A DNA stretch of 64,000 nucleotides from Lewinellaceae bacterium (lineage in GTDB: Bacteria > Bacteroidota > Bacteroidia > Chitinophagales > Saprospiraceae), in NCBI GenBank assembly GCA_020636435.1, contig JACJXX010000001.1:2435001-2499000 (forward strand), written 5' to 3'. The stretch's first letter is position 1, and every line of letters starts with the position of its first letter. A model generated the notes under the pieces. It was not told where the DNA came from, made no database searches, and saw nothing but the letters and a program-made list of their open reading frames with translations. Both the position numbers and the translations under genes were made by a program. Positions 52,155-61,503 of this stretch are shown here, piece by piece.

Positions 52155-52310
52155 CGACCTTGAAAAGGTCGTATGTTTATAGAAAACGATGTTTTAAGCC
52201 CCTCCCGACCTCGCAGAGGTCGCACATCCACCCGTTTGTACGACCTCTGCGAGGTCGAAAATTTAAATATACGGGTAATTCTATAGACGTTTGACCCGCC
52301 TCGGGGTCAA
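52155..52310. repeat. Array of four GACC...GGTC hairpins
   Basis: Hairpins at 52,155-52,171 (CGACCT/AGGTCG), 52,206-52,222 (CGACCTCGCAGAGGTCG), 52,241-52,257 (CGACCTCTGCGAGGTCG) and 52,291-52,310 (TTGACCC/GGGTCAA). The second and third are also inverted copies of each other. No gene in the 51,876-52,419 spacer. Confidence 0.7.
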
Positions 52311-52419
52311 AACATATTTCATGCAATTGCCTTATGCCAAAATCCCTGCCGCTTGTCCGCTCCGCATCAATTCCTTAACTTCCCTGCCGTTAACTTTGTG
52401 ATTCAAATTCATTTTCATC

Positions 52420-53439
52420 ATGCGTTTATCTTTACTATTTCCCGCCTTATTGGTATGTTTTTGCTGCAGCCGCCCCGGCCTTTCCAATCCCCCGGAGGAA
52501 CTCGGCAGGGTAGCCTGGCAGCGCGACTTTGAGAAGGGGCTAGAACGGGCCTCCCTGGAAGGCAAGCCCGTGTTCCTCCTCTTCCAGGAAGTGCCCGGCT
52601 GCGCCACCTGCCGCAATTACGGCAACGAAGTGCTTAGCCACCCCCTCATCGTGGAGGCCATCGAGACGCTCTTCGTGCCGGTGGCGATCTTCAACAACAA
52701 AGGGGGCAAGGACGCCGAAGTGCTGCGCTACTACGACGAGCCGTCCTGGAACAACCCGGTGGTGCGCATCGTCGACTACGATCGGTTGGATATTATCCCC
52801 CGGGTCAGCGGCAACTATTCCCAACTGGGCGTGGTGCAGGCCATGGTGTTTGCTCTGGAGCGGCGCAGCAAGGCCATTCCAGCCTACCTGCAATTGCTCT
52901 ACGAAGAGCTGCTGGCGCGGCATCAGGGCTTAGAAACAACCACCCTCTCCATGTACTGCTTCTGGACAGGCGAGAAGGCACTGGGCCAGCTCGACGGCGT
53001 GGTCGCCACCGAAGCCGGTTTTATGGACGGCCGCGAGGTGGTGCAGGTGGCCTACAACCCCAAAGCCATTTCCTTTGAGGAAGTGGTGAAAGCCGGCAGG
53101 CAGGCACAGTGCGCCGACCGGGTGTACGCCCACAATGAAGATCAGAAAGCCGCCGCGTCGGCTATGCTGGGCCAGGGGAAAACCGGCTCAAAATCTTCCT
53201 TCCGCCCGGACCGGGAACCCAAGTACTACCTTTCCAAAACCCACTACCGCTTCGTGCCCATGTTTCCCCTGCAGGCTGCCCGCGCCAACGCGCTGATCGG
53301 GCAGGGAAGATCGCCGGAGGCAGTGCTGTCGCCCCGGCAGGCCGGGCTGGCAAAGCAGGCCAAGGCTCATCCTGAGAAAAAATGGGAAAGCGCTATTGGC
53401 AAGGATATGATGGAAGCCTGGAAGTGGGAGGGAGTTTAG
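52420..53439 (+). CDS. Thioredoxin-like lipoprotein (VPGCxxC) with MsrA-like C-terminal domain
   Basis: 339 residues. The N-terminus (LLFPALLVCFCC) is an export/lipoprotein signal. A thioredoxin-like domain (about 30-165) carries VPGCATC where the VPGUxxT (seleno)protein family has Sec; here it is Cys (TGC). Residues about 170-245 resemble methionine sulfoxide reductase A: YCFWTGEKALGQLDGVV corresponds to the GCFWGxE catalytic motif with its Cys kept, and GREVVQVAYNPKAISFEEV to the following strands. This suggests a periplasmic redox enzyme reducing methionine sulfoxide or disulfides, with reductant and catalytic parts in one chain. The last 90 residues are unassigned (KYYLSKTHYRFVPMFPLQ). 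Inferred from motifs only. Confidence 0.7.
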   Translation: MRLSLLFPALLVCFCCSRPGLSNPPEELGRVAWQRDFEKGLERASLEGKPVFLLFQEVPGCATCRNYGNEVLSHPLIVEAIETLFVPVAIFNNKGGKDAEVLRYYDEPSWNNPVVRIVDYDRLDIIPRVSGNYSQLGVVQAMVFALERRSKAIPAYLQLLYEELLARHQGLETTTLSMYCFWTGEKALGQLDGVVATEAGFMDGREVVQVAYNPKAISFEEVVKAGRQAQCADRVYAHNEDQKAAASAMLGQGKTGSKSSFRPDREPKYYLSKTHYRFVPMFPLQAARANALIGQGRSPEAVLSPRQAGLAKQAKAHPEKKWESAIGKDMMEAWKWEGV

Positions 53440-53460
53440 AGCAACCAGAAATAAAAAACA

Positions 53461-53691
53461 TTGAAACAGCGAATAGCACACATCGCAATAGTGGTAAGGG
53501 ACTACGAAAAGATGAGAGCGAGGGATGTCAGGTTTGTAAGGCCGCCCAAAGAAGAAGAATACGGAACCGTTGCTGTATTTGAGGACCTGTATGGCAATTT
53601 GTGGGACCTTTTGGAGCCTAACGAAAGTAACAGAGGGGTTTTAGCCCAGGTTCGATATGTAGACCCCAACCCGGCCGACGGCCGACGGTAG
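53461..53691 (+). pseudogene. VOC/glyoxalase-fold remnant with internal deletion
   Basis: The frame joins a typical VOC beginning (RIAHIAIVVRDYEK) directly to a typical VOC ending (RARDVRFVRPPKEEEYGTVAVFEDLYGNLWDLLEPN). The roughly 60 middle residues, which carry metal-binding and dimer strands, are missing. The only start available is TTG. Normal members have about 130 residues. The joint is in frame, so a 76-residue product could be made, but it would not fold as a VOC enzyme. Confidence 0.8.
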
Positions 53692-53910
53692 ACGGTAGAC
53701 GGCCAACGGCTGGCCGCGGACACTATCTAAAAATTGCTGTTGCCGGGGTTGGGCAGATCTTCAAAATGCCAGGCGGTGATCCTGTCGTCAATCATAGTAA
53801 AACTACCTCTGTCAGAATGTACTTCAAGGCGTGCGGCAAATCCTGGCCGGGTGGAAGTAGAAGCCACAATGGCGCCGATTGTTCATGTTTTTATATTAAT
53901 CCAATACTCC

Positions 53911-54942
53911 CTACTCAAAAACCAGGTGCTCCGAAAAGAAAGGCAGCGTTTTGGTCCGTATCCGCTCCGCTATCCGGTTGAGATGATCGCCTTCATAGCT
54001 TTCATAGAAATGCGGAATACCGTATGACTCCAGAAGCTCGTGCAGTTTTTTGGTAGCGCCGCTGATCCCGTAATCCTGAAGCCCGGCGTCCATGCCGATG
54101 GCTTTCAGTTCTCTCAGGTTGTGGATGTACTGGTCGATGATATACAACGTCCTGTTGGCGGAAAATTTGGCAGCGATCTCCGGAAGCACTTCCCCGTCGG
54201 CAAAAGGCAGGTCGAGATAAAAAGGAGGCTTTTGGGGATTTGGCGCCCAGGCTGCTGCCGAGGCGAGGGTAGCTATCTCAAAAAAGTTGACGGAATCCAG
54301 TTGGCCAACCGTTGAAATGGCTTCTACATTTTTGGCAAATTCCGGGTTCACGGTTACCAACGCTCCATCCATGCAACAGGGGCTCAGCAGATAAATTGCC
54401 GACCACACTTCCGGGTGTTTCATCCCCAGGCGGATCGTGCCGTATCCCCCCATCGAATGCCCGGCCAGCCCCCGGCTGGCGGAATCCGGAATAGTGCGAT
54501 AATGGGCATCAATATAACCGACGAGTTCTTTGGCAACAAAGGTTTCCCAGTCGCCGATGGTTGCCGAACTCGAATACATGCTCCCCTTAAAACGGTTGTA
54601 GGCATTGGGCATCACCACGATCATTTCTTTGGATTGCCCCTCCGATAAGGCCACATCGATAACTTCCTTGAGGTTGATCCAGTGCTCTTCCCAGCCAAAC
54701 CACTGGCTGTCGTTATCCGTAAAGCCGTGCAGCATATAAAGTACGGGATATCGTTTGTCGGGTTGAGCCTGGTAAGAAGGCGGGAGATAAACCGTCACTT
54801 CCCGTTCAGCAGGATCATTGACGAGATTGCCTTCGATGGCAGGACTGTAGACTTTGATGCGCTCTTTGATGCCTTTTTGGTTTTGGGCGTTGGCGATGGA
54901 TATGGCCAAGAGCAATAAGAAAAGTAATGATGCTGTTTTCAT
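53911..54942 (-). CDS. Exported alpha/beta-hydrolase fold esterase (esterase D/enterochelin esterase-like)
   Basis: 343 residues from the ATG at 54,942, which starts a signal peptide (LLFLLLLAISIANAQ); the longer frame to 55,083 lacks one. The esterase fold has VTVYLPPSYQAQPDKRYPVL, the oxyanion region YMLHGFTDND, the nucleophile elbow GHSMGG, and near the C-terminus EGDHLNRIAERI with the catalytic His. The Asp of the triad is likely in the segment before it. Relatives include antigen 85, feruloyl esterases and siderophore esterases, so the substrate is open. Single gene. Confidence 0.85.
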   Translation of the reverse strand: MKTASLLFLLLLAISIANAQNQKGIKERIKVYSPAIEGNLVNDPAEREVTVYLPPSYQAQPDKRYPVLYMLHGFTDNDSQWFGWEEHWINLKEVIDVALSEGQSKEMIVVMPNAYNRFKGSMYSSSATIGDWETFVAKELVGYIDAHYRTIPDSASRGLAGHSMGGYGTIRLGMKHPEVWSAIYLLSPCCMDGALVTVNPEFAKNVEAISTVGQLDSVNFFEIATLASAAAWAPNPQKPPFYLDLPFADGEVLPEIAAKFSANRTLYIIDQYIHNLRELKAIGMDAGLQDYGISGATKKLHELLESYGIPHFYESYEGDHLNRIAERIRTKTLPFFSEHLVFE

Positions 54943-55266
54943 ATCGAATCTGTTTTTGATCATGTATCGCTTCTTCCAGCCATTCAACCACTCTGCCGCC
55001 GAACTGTTCCGGAACGGCGAGGTGTATACTGGCTGTATTAGGTCAACGAGGACGAGAGGGCGGTTGAAACCCTCAGGCGCCAATTATTTGAATTCCGTAA
55101 GCTATTGTTTGGTTTGTGTTATTTTATACAAGAGCAAACTCCTATCTTACAACCTATTGCAAGATTAAAAAAAAATCATGGCATCTTTCAACCTCGCGAT
55201 CAACGGAAAAAAACAACATACAACAGACGCTCCTTTCTGAAAACCACACCGGATATTTAAAAAAGC
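54943..55266. other. Divergent spacer, nothing recognised
   Basis: About 320 bp between the esterase and the kinase-aminotransferase gene. No clear TAnnTTTG promoter, repeat or small gene was found. Confidence 0.4.
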
Positions 55267-58200
55267 ATGCAGCCATCAGAATTCACCCAATTGTCGATCT
55301 CCAACCAAGAAGCGGAAGCCCTTGCCCGTCAACATTATGGCATTGAGGGCCGGGCCCGGCGCCTGCCCGGAGAAATAGACTTCAACTTCCGCCTCGACAC
55401 TGCCGGCGGCCCTTCCTACACCCTCAAACTATCCCGCCCCGGCGCCGACAGGCGCCTGCTGGAGATGCAGGCCGCAGTGCTCAAGCGGCTTGAAGCAGCA
55501 GCCCTTTCGCTGCGGCTTCCCCTGCCGTTAGCCGATCAAAACGGCCAATTGACAACCACGATACAGGACGAACAAGGCCGGCAGCGTTTTCTCCGCCTGA
55601 TGGCCTGGGTTCCCGGCAAAGTATTCGCCAAAGCCAGCCCCCACTCCCCTGCCCTGTTGGAAAGCCTGGGGCGGGCCTGCGGGCAGCTTTGCCGGGCGCT
55701 GGACGGCTTTCGCCACCCGGCCGCAAAGCGGTACTTCAAATGGGACCCCGGCCAGCTGCCCTGGGTAAGGGAACAGGAACACCTCTTCGAAGGCAGGCAG
55801 GCAGCGCTGTTCGGGCATTTCCTGGGCTTGTTCGAAAGGGAGGCACAACCACGCCTGCCCCGCCTCCGCAAAAGCGTCAACTACAACGACGCCAACGATT
55901 ACAACGTGCTCGTCTCCGAAAAACGGGAAGGCCATCCTGCCACGTGGAGCTATGAAGTAACCGGCTTTATCGACTTCGGCGACACCCTTTACACCCAAAC
56001 CGTCAACGAGCTGGCCATTGCCCTGGCCTACGCCCTGATGGATAAGCCCGACCCTCTGGCGGCCGCCGTGCCGGCGATCCGGGGCTTTCATGCTATCTTC
56101 CCGCTGCAGGAGGAAGAAGTGGCCGCCCTCTTCGCCCTCATCGGCGCCCGCCTGCTGATCAGCGCCACCAACTCGGCCCTCAACAAACAAAAAGAGCCCG
56201 ACAATGAATACCTGTTGATCAGCGAGCGCCCGGCCTGGGCCTTACTCGACAAGTTGAGCAACATCCCCCCTGCGCTTGCCCACTACACCTTCCGCTACGC
56301 CTGCGGCTGGGAGCCCTGCCCGCCGGCGCCTGCCTTCCGGGAGTGGGCCCGCCGCCAGGATTTCGCCCCCCTTACTGCCCTGAACCTGGCGCCTGGCCAA
56401 TGGCGGGCAATGGACCTGGGCGTGGGCAGCCCCGAACTGGGCAATAACCACAACTTCCATGAGCAAGGCCGCTTCCTGCGCCACATCGAACGGCTGATGG
56501 AGGACGACGGCGTGCCGGCCGGCGCCGGCGGATACGGGGAAGTGCGCCCCTTTTACACCACCGACGCCTACCTGCAGATGGGCAACGACGGGCCCCACTG
56601 GCGCAGCGTACACCTCGGTATCGACATCTGGGGGGCGGCCGGCACGGCGGTGTTTGCTCCCTTTGAAGGCAAAGTCCACAGCTTCGCCGATAATGCCCAT
56701 GAGCGGGATTACGGCCCCACCATCATCCTCGAACACGAGCCGGAGGACGGGCCCCGCTTTTTCACCCTGTATGGCCACCTCAACCGGCAGTGCCTGAAAG
56801 GCCTGACAGCAGGCATGCCGGTGCGCCGCGGGCAGCCGATTGCCGCATTTGGCCAAGTGGAGGAAAACGGCGCCTGGCCACCCCACCTCCACTTTCAGGT
56901 CATGCTGGACACCCTCGGAAATGAAGGGGATTTTCCGGGAGTAGGCTTTCCGGAACAATGGCCCGCCTGGAAAAGCATTTGCCCCAACCCGGAACCCCTG
57001 GCTGGCCTGCCGGAGGGCGCCTCCCGCCCGGCGCGGGAAGAACTGTCGCCGGAAGCGGTGCTGAGCAAAAGGCACAGCCTCCTGGGCCGCAGCCTCAGCG
57101 TTTCGTACCACCGCCCGCTGCACGTCGTTAGGGGATATATGCAATACCTCTACGACGCCGGCGGCCGGCGTTACCTGGATACGGTCAATAACGTGCCGCA
57201 CGTGGGCCACCAGCACCCCCTCGTAGTGCGTGCCGCAAAACAACAAATGGAGTTGCTGAATACCAACACCCGCTACCTGCACACCCACATCGTCCGCTTC
57301 GCCGAAGAATTGCTGGCCAAGCTGCCGCCGGAACTGAGCGTGGTGCACTTCGTCAACTCCGGCAGCGAGGCCAACGAACTGGCCCTGCGCCTGGCCAGGG
57401 CCTACACCTCCCAGCGCGACATGGTGGTGGTGGAAGCAGGTTATCACGGCAATACCAACGCCTGTGTGGACATCAGCTCCTATAAATTCGACGGCAAGGG
57501 CGGCCAGGGGGCGCCAGACTGGGTTCACGCAACTCCCATTCCCGACCCTTACCGGGGGCTGTACCCGGGGGCAGGTTCCGGCCCCGCCTACGCCAACCAT
57601 GTGCAGATGGCCATCGAAAAGGTACAACAGCAAGGGCGGGGCATCGCCGGTTTCATCGCCGAGAGCATCCTCAGCTGCGGCGGGCAGGTGGTGCCGCCGC
57701 CGGGCTACCTGCGCGAGGCGTACCGTTATGTGAGGGAGGCCGGCGGCGCCTGCATCGCCGATGAGGTGCAGGTGGGTTTTGGGCGGGTGGGCGAGGCCTT
57801 CTGGGGCTTTGAATTGCAGGGCGCCGTGCCCGATATCGTGGTGATGGGAAAGCCCATCGGCAACGGGCACCCGCTGGGAGCAGTGGCCTGCCGGCCGGCA
57901 ATCGCTGAGGCGTTTGCCAACGGGATGGAATACTTCAACACTTTCGGAGGCAACCCCGTGTCCTGCGCCGTCGGGAGAGAAGTGCTGCGGATCATTGAGG
58001 CGGAAGGCCTGCAGGAACACGCCCGGCAAACGGGCAATTATCTGCTGGAGGGCCTGCGCGGCCTGCAGCAGCAGTACCCCCTGATCGGCGACGTGCGGGG
58101 CCACGGCCTGTTCCTGGGCTTCGAGTTGGTGGCCAACCGGGAAAGCCGGGAGCCCGCCACTGCTCAGGCTGGCTATCTCGCCAACCGCATGCGGGAAAAG

Positions 58201-58356
58201 GGGGTGCTGATGAGCGCCGACGGGCCCTATAATAATGTGCTGAAGATCAAACCGCCGATGTGCTTTAACCAGAGCAACGCCGATTTTTTATTACAGATGC
58301 TGGAGGAGGCGCTGCGCGAAGATTTTTGCCGGAATGGGCCTGCTTGTTCAGGCTGA
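55267..58356 (+). CDS. Three-domain fusion: APH-type kinase, M23 peptidase-like, class III aminotransferase
   Basis: 1029 residues in one frame. Residues 20-330: aminoglycoside-phosphotransferase fold with the catalytic loop NYNDANDYNVLV (about 205-215) and FIDFGDT. Residues 430-570: LytM/M23 metallopeptidase fold with metal ligands His449, Asp453 (HLGID) and HLH 540-542, apparently complete. Residues 590-1025: PLP-dependent class III aminotransferase with GSEANELALRLAR, YHGNT, DEVQVGFGR and PLP lysine 862 (MGKPIGNGHPLG). The human counterparts of the two ends are hydroxylysine kinase and the AGXT2L phospho-lyases, so phosphorylation of an amino alcohol and loss of phosphate is a plausible reaction. 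The purpose of the M23 part is unknown. Confidence 0.9.
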   Translation: MQPSEFTQLSISNQEAEALARQHYGIEGRARRLPGEIDFNFRLDTAGGPSYTLKLSRPGADRRLLEMQAAVLKRLEAAALSLRLPLPLADQNGQLTTTIQDEQGRQRFLRLMAWVPGKVFAKASPHSPALLESLGRACGQLCRALDGFRHPAAKRYFKWDPGQLPWVREQEHLFEGRQAALFGHFLGLFEREAQPRLPRLRKSVNYNDANDYNVLVSEKREGHPATWSYEVTGFIDFGDTLYTQTVNELAIALAYALMDKPDPLAAAVPAIRGFHAIFPLQEEEVAALFALIGARLLISATNSALNKQKEPDNEYLLISERPAWALLDKLSNIPPALAHYTFRYACGWEPCPPAPAFREWARRQDFAPLTALNLAPGQWRAMDLGVGSPELGNNHNFHEQGRFLRHIERLMEDDGVPAGAGGYGEVRPFYTTDAYLQMGNDGPHWRSVHLGIDIWGAAGTAVFAPFEGKVHSFADNAHERDYGPTIILEHEPEDGPRFFTLYGHLNRQCLKGLTAGMPVRRGQPIAAFGQVEENGAWPPHLHFQVMLDTLGNEGDFPGVGFPEQWPAWKSICPNPEPLAGLPEGASRPAREELSPEAVLSKRHSLLGRSLSVSYHRPLHVVRGYMQYLYDAGGRRYLDTVNNVPHVGHQHPLVVRAAKQQMELLNTNTRYLHTHIVRFAEELLAKLPPELSVVHFVNSGSEANELALRLARAYTSQRDMVVVEAGYHGNTNACVDISSYKFDGKGGQGAPDWVHATPIPDPYRGLYPGAGSGPAYANHVQMAIEKVQQQGRGIAGFIAESILSCGGQVVPPPGYLREAYRYVREAGGACIADEVQVGFGRVGEAFWGFELQGAVPDIVVMGKPIGNGHPLGAVACRPAIAEAFANGMEYFNTFGGNPVSCAVGREVLRIIEAEGLQEHARQTGNYLLEGLRGLQQQYPLIGDVRGHGLFLGFELVANRESREPATAQAGYLANRMREKGVLMSADGPYNNVLKIKPPMCFNQSNADFLLQMLEEALREDFCRNGPACSG

Positions 58357-58393
58357 AGTAAACACTGCCATATCTCAGTCGGGAATAAACCCC

Positions 58394-59107
58394 TTAACCA
58401 ATCAAATTCCCCTCCTCATCCCATTCCGCCACCTCCGACCGGGCCGGGTTGGCGCACTTCGCCAGCCAGGCTTCATCGTAGCTCAGGCCGTGCTCCGCCA
58501 GGACATCTTCCGGGACGCCGTCCCAGACATTGGACACGTTTCCTTTATAGCCCAGGCTTTCGATCCCCATCTTAGTGGTGTAATAGCCGGTGAGGGTGAG
58601 GCTTCTGAGCAAGGTGAAAAACACGATGCCCGGCTGCAATTCGGGGGCCTCTTCATTGGGCAGGGCGATCTCATCGAGCAGTGTCTTTTGCTGCTCGCCG
58701 GCACAGGCGGCAAATTCCATTCCAAACCTCCGGTTGGCCCGGTGGTTCAGCCACATCATCCCGCCCCGCAGCGGCACCTGGTGTTCGGGAATGTCTTTGG
58801 CGATGAATTCGATAAATTCCGGGACGCCGGCGTCGGTGGCGGAGCCGGATTTATCGTCGGCAGGCAGGATCAGGTCGCACAGCACGGCCAGGGTGGCTAT
58901 TTCAGCTTCGGTAAAGAAGGTTTCGCTCAGCAGTTCCTCGTCCCTTTTCTTTTCTTCCGGCGTGCGGCCATAGCCGGAGTCATCCGATGCCTGGATTGCA
59001 GCCGCTTGTTCTCCCTCCTGCTTTTCATCTGTCTGGCAGCCCGTCAGAAGAGCGCCGCCCGCCAGGGAGCCCAGAAGCAATGATTTTATGGTATCTCTGC
59101 GGTCCAT
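58394..59107 (-). CDS. Gluconate 2-dehydrogenase subunit 3-like protein
   Basis: 237 residues with a twin-arginine-type leader (DRRDTIKSLLLGSLAGGALL) and lipobox LLTGC, suggesting a Tat-exported lipoprotein. The rest matches the subunit 3 family (FTEAEIATLAVLCDLILPAD, PLRGGMMWLNHRANRRFG, LTGYYTTKMGIESLGY). These small subunits accompany GMC-type FAD dehydrogenases and are needed for their export or stability. Its start codon overlaps the stop of the GMC gene, so the two are translationally coupled. Confidence 0.9.
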   Translation of the reverse strand: MDRRDTIKSLLLGSLAGGALLTGCQTDEKQEGEQAAAIQASDDSGYGRTPEEKKRDEELLSETFFTEAEIATLAVLCDLILPADDKSGSATDAGVPEFIEFIAKDIPEHQVPLRGGMMWLNHRANRRFGMEFAACAGEQQKTLLDEIALPNEEAPELQPGIVFFTLLRSLTLTGYYTTKMGIESLGYKGNVSNVWDGVPEDVLAEHGLSYDEAWLAKCANPARSEVAEWDEEGNLIG

Positions 59108-60828
59108 TATCCGATATTTTGTTTTTTCAATTGATCGATGATATACTCCGATGTACGCCAGGCCAGGGCCAGTATGGTCCAGGTGGGGTTTTTGTCCGCC
59201 TGGGAAACAAAGGGGCCGCCGTCTACGACGAACACGTTTTTGGCGTCGTGCAATTGTTCGTACTCGTTGGTCACCGACCGTTTGGGGTCCTTGCCCATGC
59301 GGGTGGTCCCTACCTCGTGGATGATCATGCCGGGGGCAAGGAGGCCGTAATCCTCCGCTTTGCCCGGAGCGGGCCCGATGAGCTGCCCTCCCATGTTGTG
59401 GAGAATCTCGCTGAAGGTCTCCTGCATGTGTTTGGCCTGCCGGCGTTCCTGATCCGACCAGGTATAGTTGAAACGCAATACCGGTATCCCGAATTCATCG
59501 ACGGTTTCCGGGTCGATCTCGCAGTAATTGCCTTCGCGGGCGATGCTCTCGCCCCTGCCCGAAAGGCTGACCACCGCTCCGTAGTATTTGCGCACCTCTT
59601 CCCTCAGCCGGGGGCCGTAACTGCCGCTGACATCGCCGAAAAACTGGTTCAACTCCGTGATGTCAAAACCGAAGCCGTAAGCAGGCATGCCCAATCCGCC
59701 GCCGATCTCGATGTGGTAACCCCGGGCGAAATCGAGCTTTTTATTGTCCAGCCACCAGGGGGAGTAGACGTGGAACCCGCCCACGCCGTCTTCGTTGTAG
59801 ATTTTGCGGTTCATCAGCGCCGGCACGAAGGCTGCCCTCGAAGCGCCTGTTGAGTCGTGCAGGTATTTGCCCACCAGGCCGCTGCTGTTGCCCAGTCCAT
59901 CCGGGTGCTGGTTGCTCCGCGAGTTCAGCAAGATGCGGGCCGAGCCGCAGGCGGAGGCGGCCAGTACGATGACTTTGCCGTTGACCTGATACTCCTTCCG
60001 GTCGTCCTTGCTGATGTAGGATACCCCAACGGCCTTGCCCTCTTCATTGGCGACCACCTCCCGCACCATGGCGTTGACGAACAGGTCGATCTTCCCGCCC
60101 GACTTCTGCGCCGGGAAGATCAGGCAGGTGCCCGCTGAAAAATCGGCGTAAACGGTGCAGCCCCGGCTGCATTGCCGGCAGTAAAAACAAACGCCCCGGT
60201 CGTTGTTGATGCGCTTCGTCAGTATAGAAAGCCGGCCGGGAATGGCCGTCACATTCGCCTTGCGGGCAGCATTGATGTAGTACAGCTCGTGCAGCCTCGG
60301 CTTGGGCGGCGGCAGGAAGAAGCCGTCCGGCTCGTTGGGCAGGCCCTCTTTGCTGCCGAAGACGCCCACCAGTTTGTCGACTTTGTCGTAATACGGTTTC
60401 ACGTCCTCATAGCCAATCGGCCAGTTATCGCCCAGTCCGTCGATGCTTTTTCTTTTGAAATCCTTGGGCCCGAACCGCAGGGAAATGCGCCCCCAGTGGT
60501 TGGTGCGCCCGCCCAGCATCCGGGAGCGGAACCATTCGAACTGCGTGCCCGGCGCCCGGGTGTAGGGCTCTCCTTCGATCTCCCAGCCGCCGTAAGAGGC
60601 GTCAAAATCGCCGAAGGCGCGGGTGGAGCTGGCGCCGCGGCGGGGCGACTCCCACGGCCACCGCAACTGGGTGCGCTGCTCCGGGTTGGCGGGGTCGAAG
60701 TGGGGCCCGGCTTCCAGGACGGCTACGGACAGGCCGGCTTCCGAAAGGATTTTGGCCGCCATGCCGCCTCCCGCGCCGGAACCGACGATGACGGCGTCGT
60801 ACGTTTTAGCGGAGTTTTTTATTTGCAT
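59107..60828 (-). CDS. GMC family FAD-dependent oxidoreductase
   Basis: 573 residues. The N-terminal dinucleotide fold has VIVGSGAGGGMAAKILSEAG and EAGPHFDP. A mid-region GMC segment has GSACGSARILLNSRS-like wording (ASACGSARILLNSR), and a CRQCSRGC cluster near residue 215 is a Cys-rich loop found in this branch. The C-terminal GMC motif has GPFVSQADKNPTWTILALAWR. Without its own signal it is probably exported with its partner subunit. These enzymes oxidise sugars or alcohols and pass electrons to cytochromes or quinones. Intact; the substrate is unknown. Confidence 0.92.
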   Translation of the reverse strand: MQIKNSAKTYDAVIVGSGAGGGMAAKILSEAGLSVAVLEAGPHFDPANPEQRTQLRWPWESPRRGASSTRAFGDFDASYGGWEIEGEPYTRAPGTQFEWFRSRMLGGRTNHWGRISLRFGPKDFKRKSIDGLGDNWPIGYEDVKPYYDKVDKLVGVFGSKEGLPNEPDGFFLPPPKPRLHELYYINAARKANVTAIPGRLSILTKRINNDRGVCFYCRQCSRGCTVYADFSAGTCLIFPAQKSGGKIDLFVNAMVREVVANEEGKAVGVSYISKDDRKEYQVNGKVIVLAASACGSARILLNSRSNQHPDGLGNSSGLVGKYLHDSTGASRAAFVPALMNRKIYNEDGVGGFHVYSPWWLDNKKLDFARGYHIEIGGGLGMPAYGFGFDITELNQFFGDVSGSYGPRLREEVRKYYGAVVSLSGRGESIAREGNYCEIDPETVDEFGIPVLRFNYTWSDQERRQAKHMQETFSEILHNMGGQLIGPAPGKAEDYGLLAPGMIIHEVGTTRMGKDPKRSVTNEYEQLHDAKNVFVVDGGPFVSQADKNPTWTILALAWRTSEYIIDQLKKQNIG

Positions 60829-61130
60829 AGGGTTGGTTTTTCGCTTGAATCAGGTGTAAGGTAAAAAAAAACGGGAAATTTGGTTTCTGTTGGTTTTCAA
60901 TCACTACGCCAATCATTTTGGCGGTCCTGCTCCCAAGCACTGCACCTGCCTGCAAACGGGCAGCATTTTTCCATCCTGGAAGTTCATAAAAACGGCCCTG
61001 CCCGCAGTTTTTTGGGCTTTGATTTCGTGGACGGGTATTTTGGACTCATTTGGAAGGCTGACTGGCTCTTCGGGCTGGAAGGGGGGTGGTTTGATTAAAG
61101 GGCCCATTTATTGCACAGCGGCCTGCTTTT
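60829..61130. other. Spacer upstream of the GMC gene, nothing recognised
   Basis: About 300 bp; no gene, repeat or clear promoter. The ORFs across it have no family resemblance. Confidence 0.4.
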
Positions 61131-61328
61131 TCATCTTTTTGAACTCCAAGATGTGATACAAAAGCCGTCCAGTTTAACCTGATGAACCGGCTTTTCCCAA
61201 TCACATGCGTCTAAATCCTCACTTCCCATCACAAAGACGCCGCCTTTCACCCGAATCATCTTGTCCGGCAGTGTTTCCAGAAGGATGGGCTTCTCCTGGA
61301 TGGCTATTTTTCCTGATTCGTTATACAC
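61131..61328 (-). pseudogene. N-terminal fragment of a formylglycine-generating-enzyme-like gene
   Basis: About 40 residues (IRVKGGVFVMGSEDLDACDW ... KPVHQVKLDGFCI) are nearly identical to the start of the intact gene at 61,504-62,259, differing at a few positions. The homology then stops and the frame ends after TSWSSKR. It is a partial duplicate of the 5' end of the downstream-oriented gene and has no domain to fold; no variable region is included. Confidence 0.85.
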
Positions 61329-61503
61329 TCCAGTTATTTTCGATCGATTAATTTTTCCCGTCTACGCTCCGGGCCCCCGCCGGGCGTCTTCGGCGGCGCT
61401 CCTCTTGCGCCGCCTGCTCCGCCCGCCCGGGCCCCGTCGCTCCCTTCCTCCCTCTCCTGTTGGAGAGGATCGGGATAATCCTGCTCACGGGATGGCCGGA
61501 TGG

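Noticed and set aside
52560..52650. Selenocysteine in the VPGxxxC motif
   Set aside because: The codon is TGC (Cys), not TGA.
56242..58104. 620-residue ORF antisense to the three-domain fusion
   Set aside because: Shadow of the real gene; no signal, domain or start context.
61329..61503. DGR template repeat next to the lectin-fold gene
   Set aside because: No Asn-codon-rich (AAC on the minus strand) relative of the variable region is found here or elsewhere in the window.
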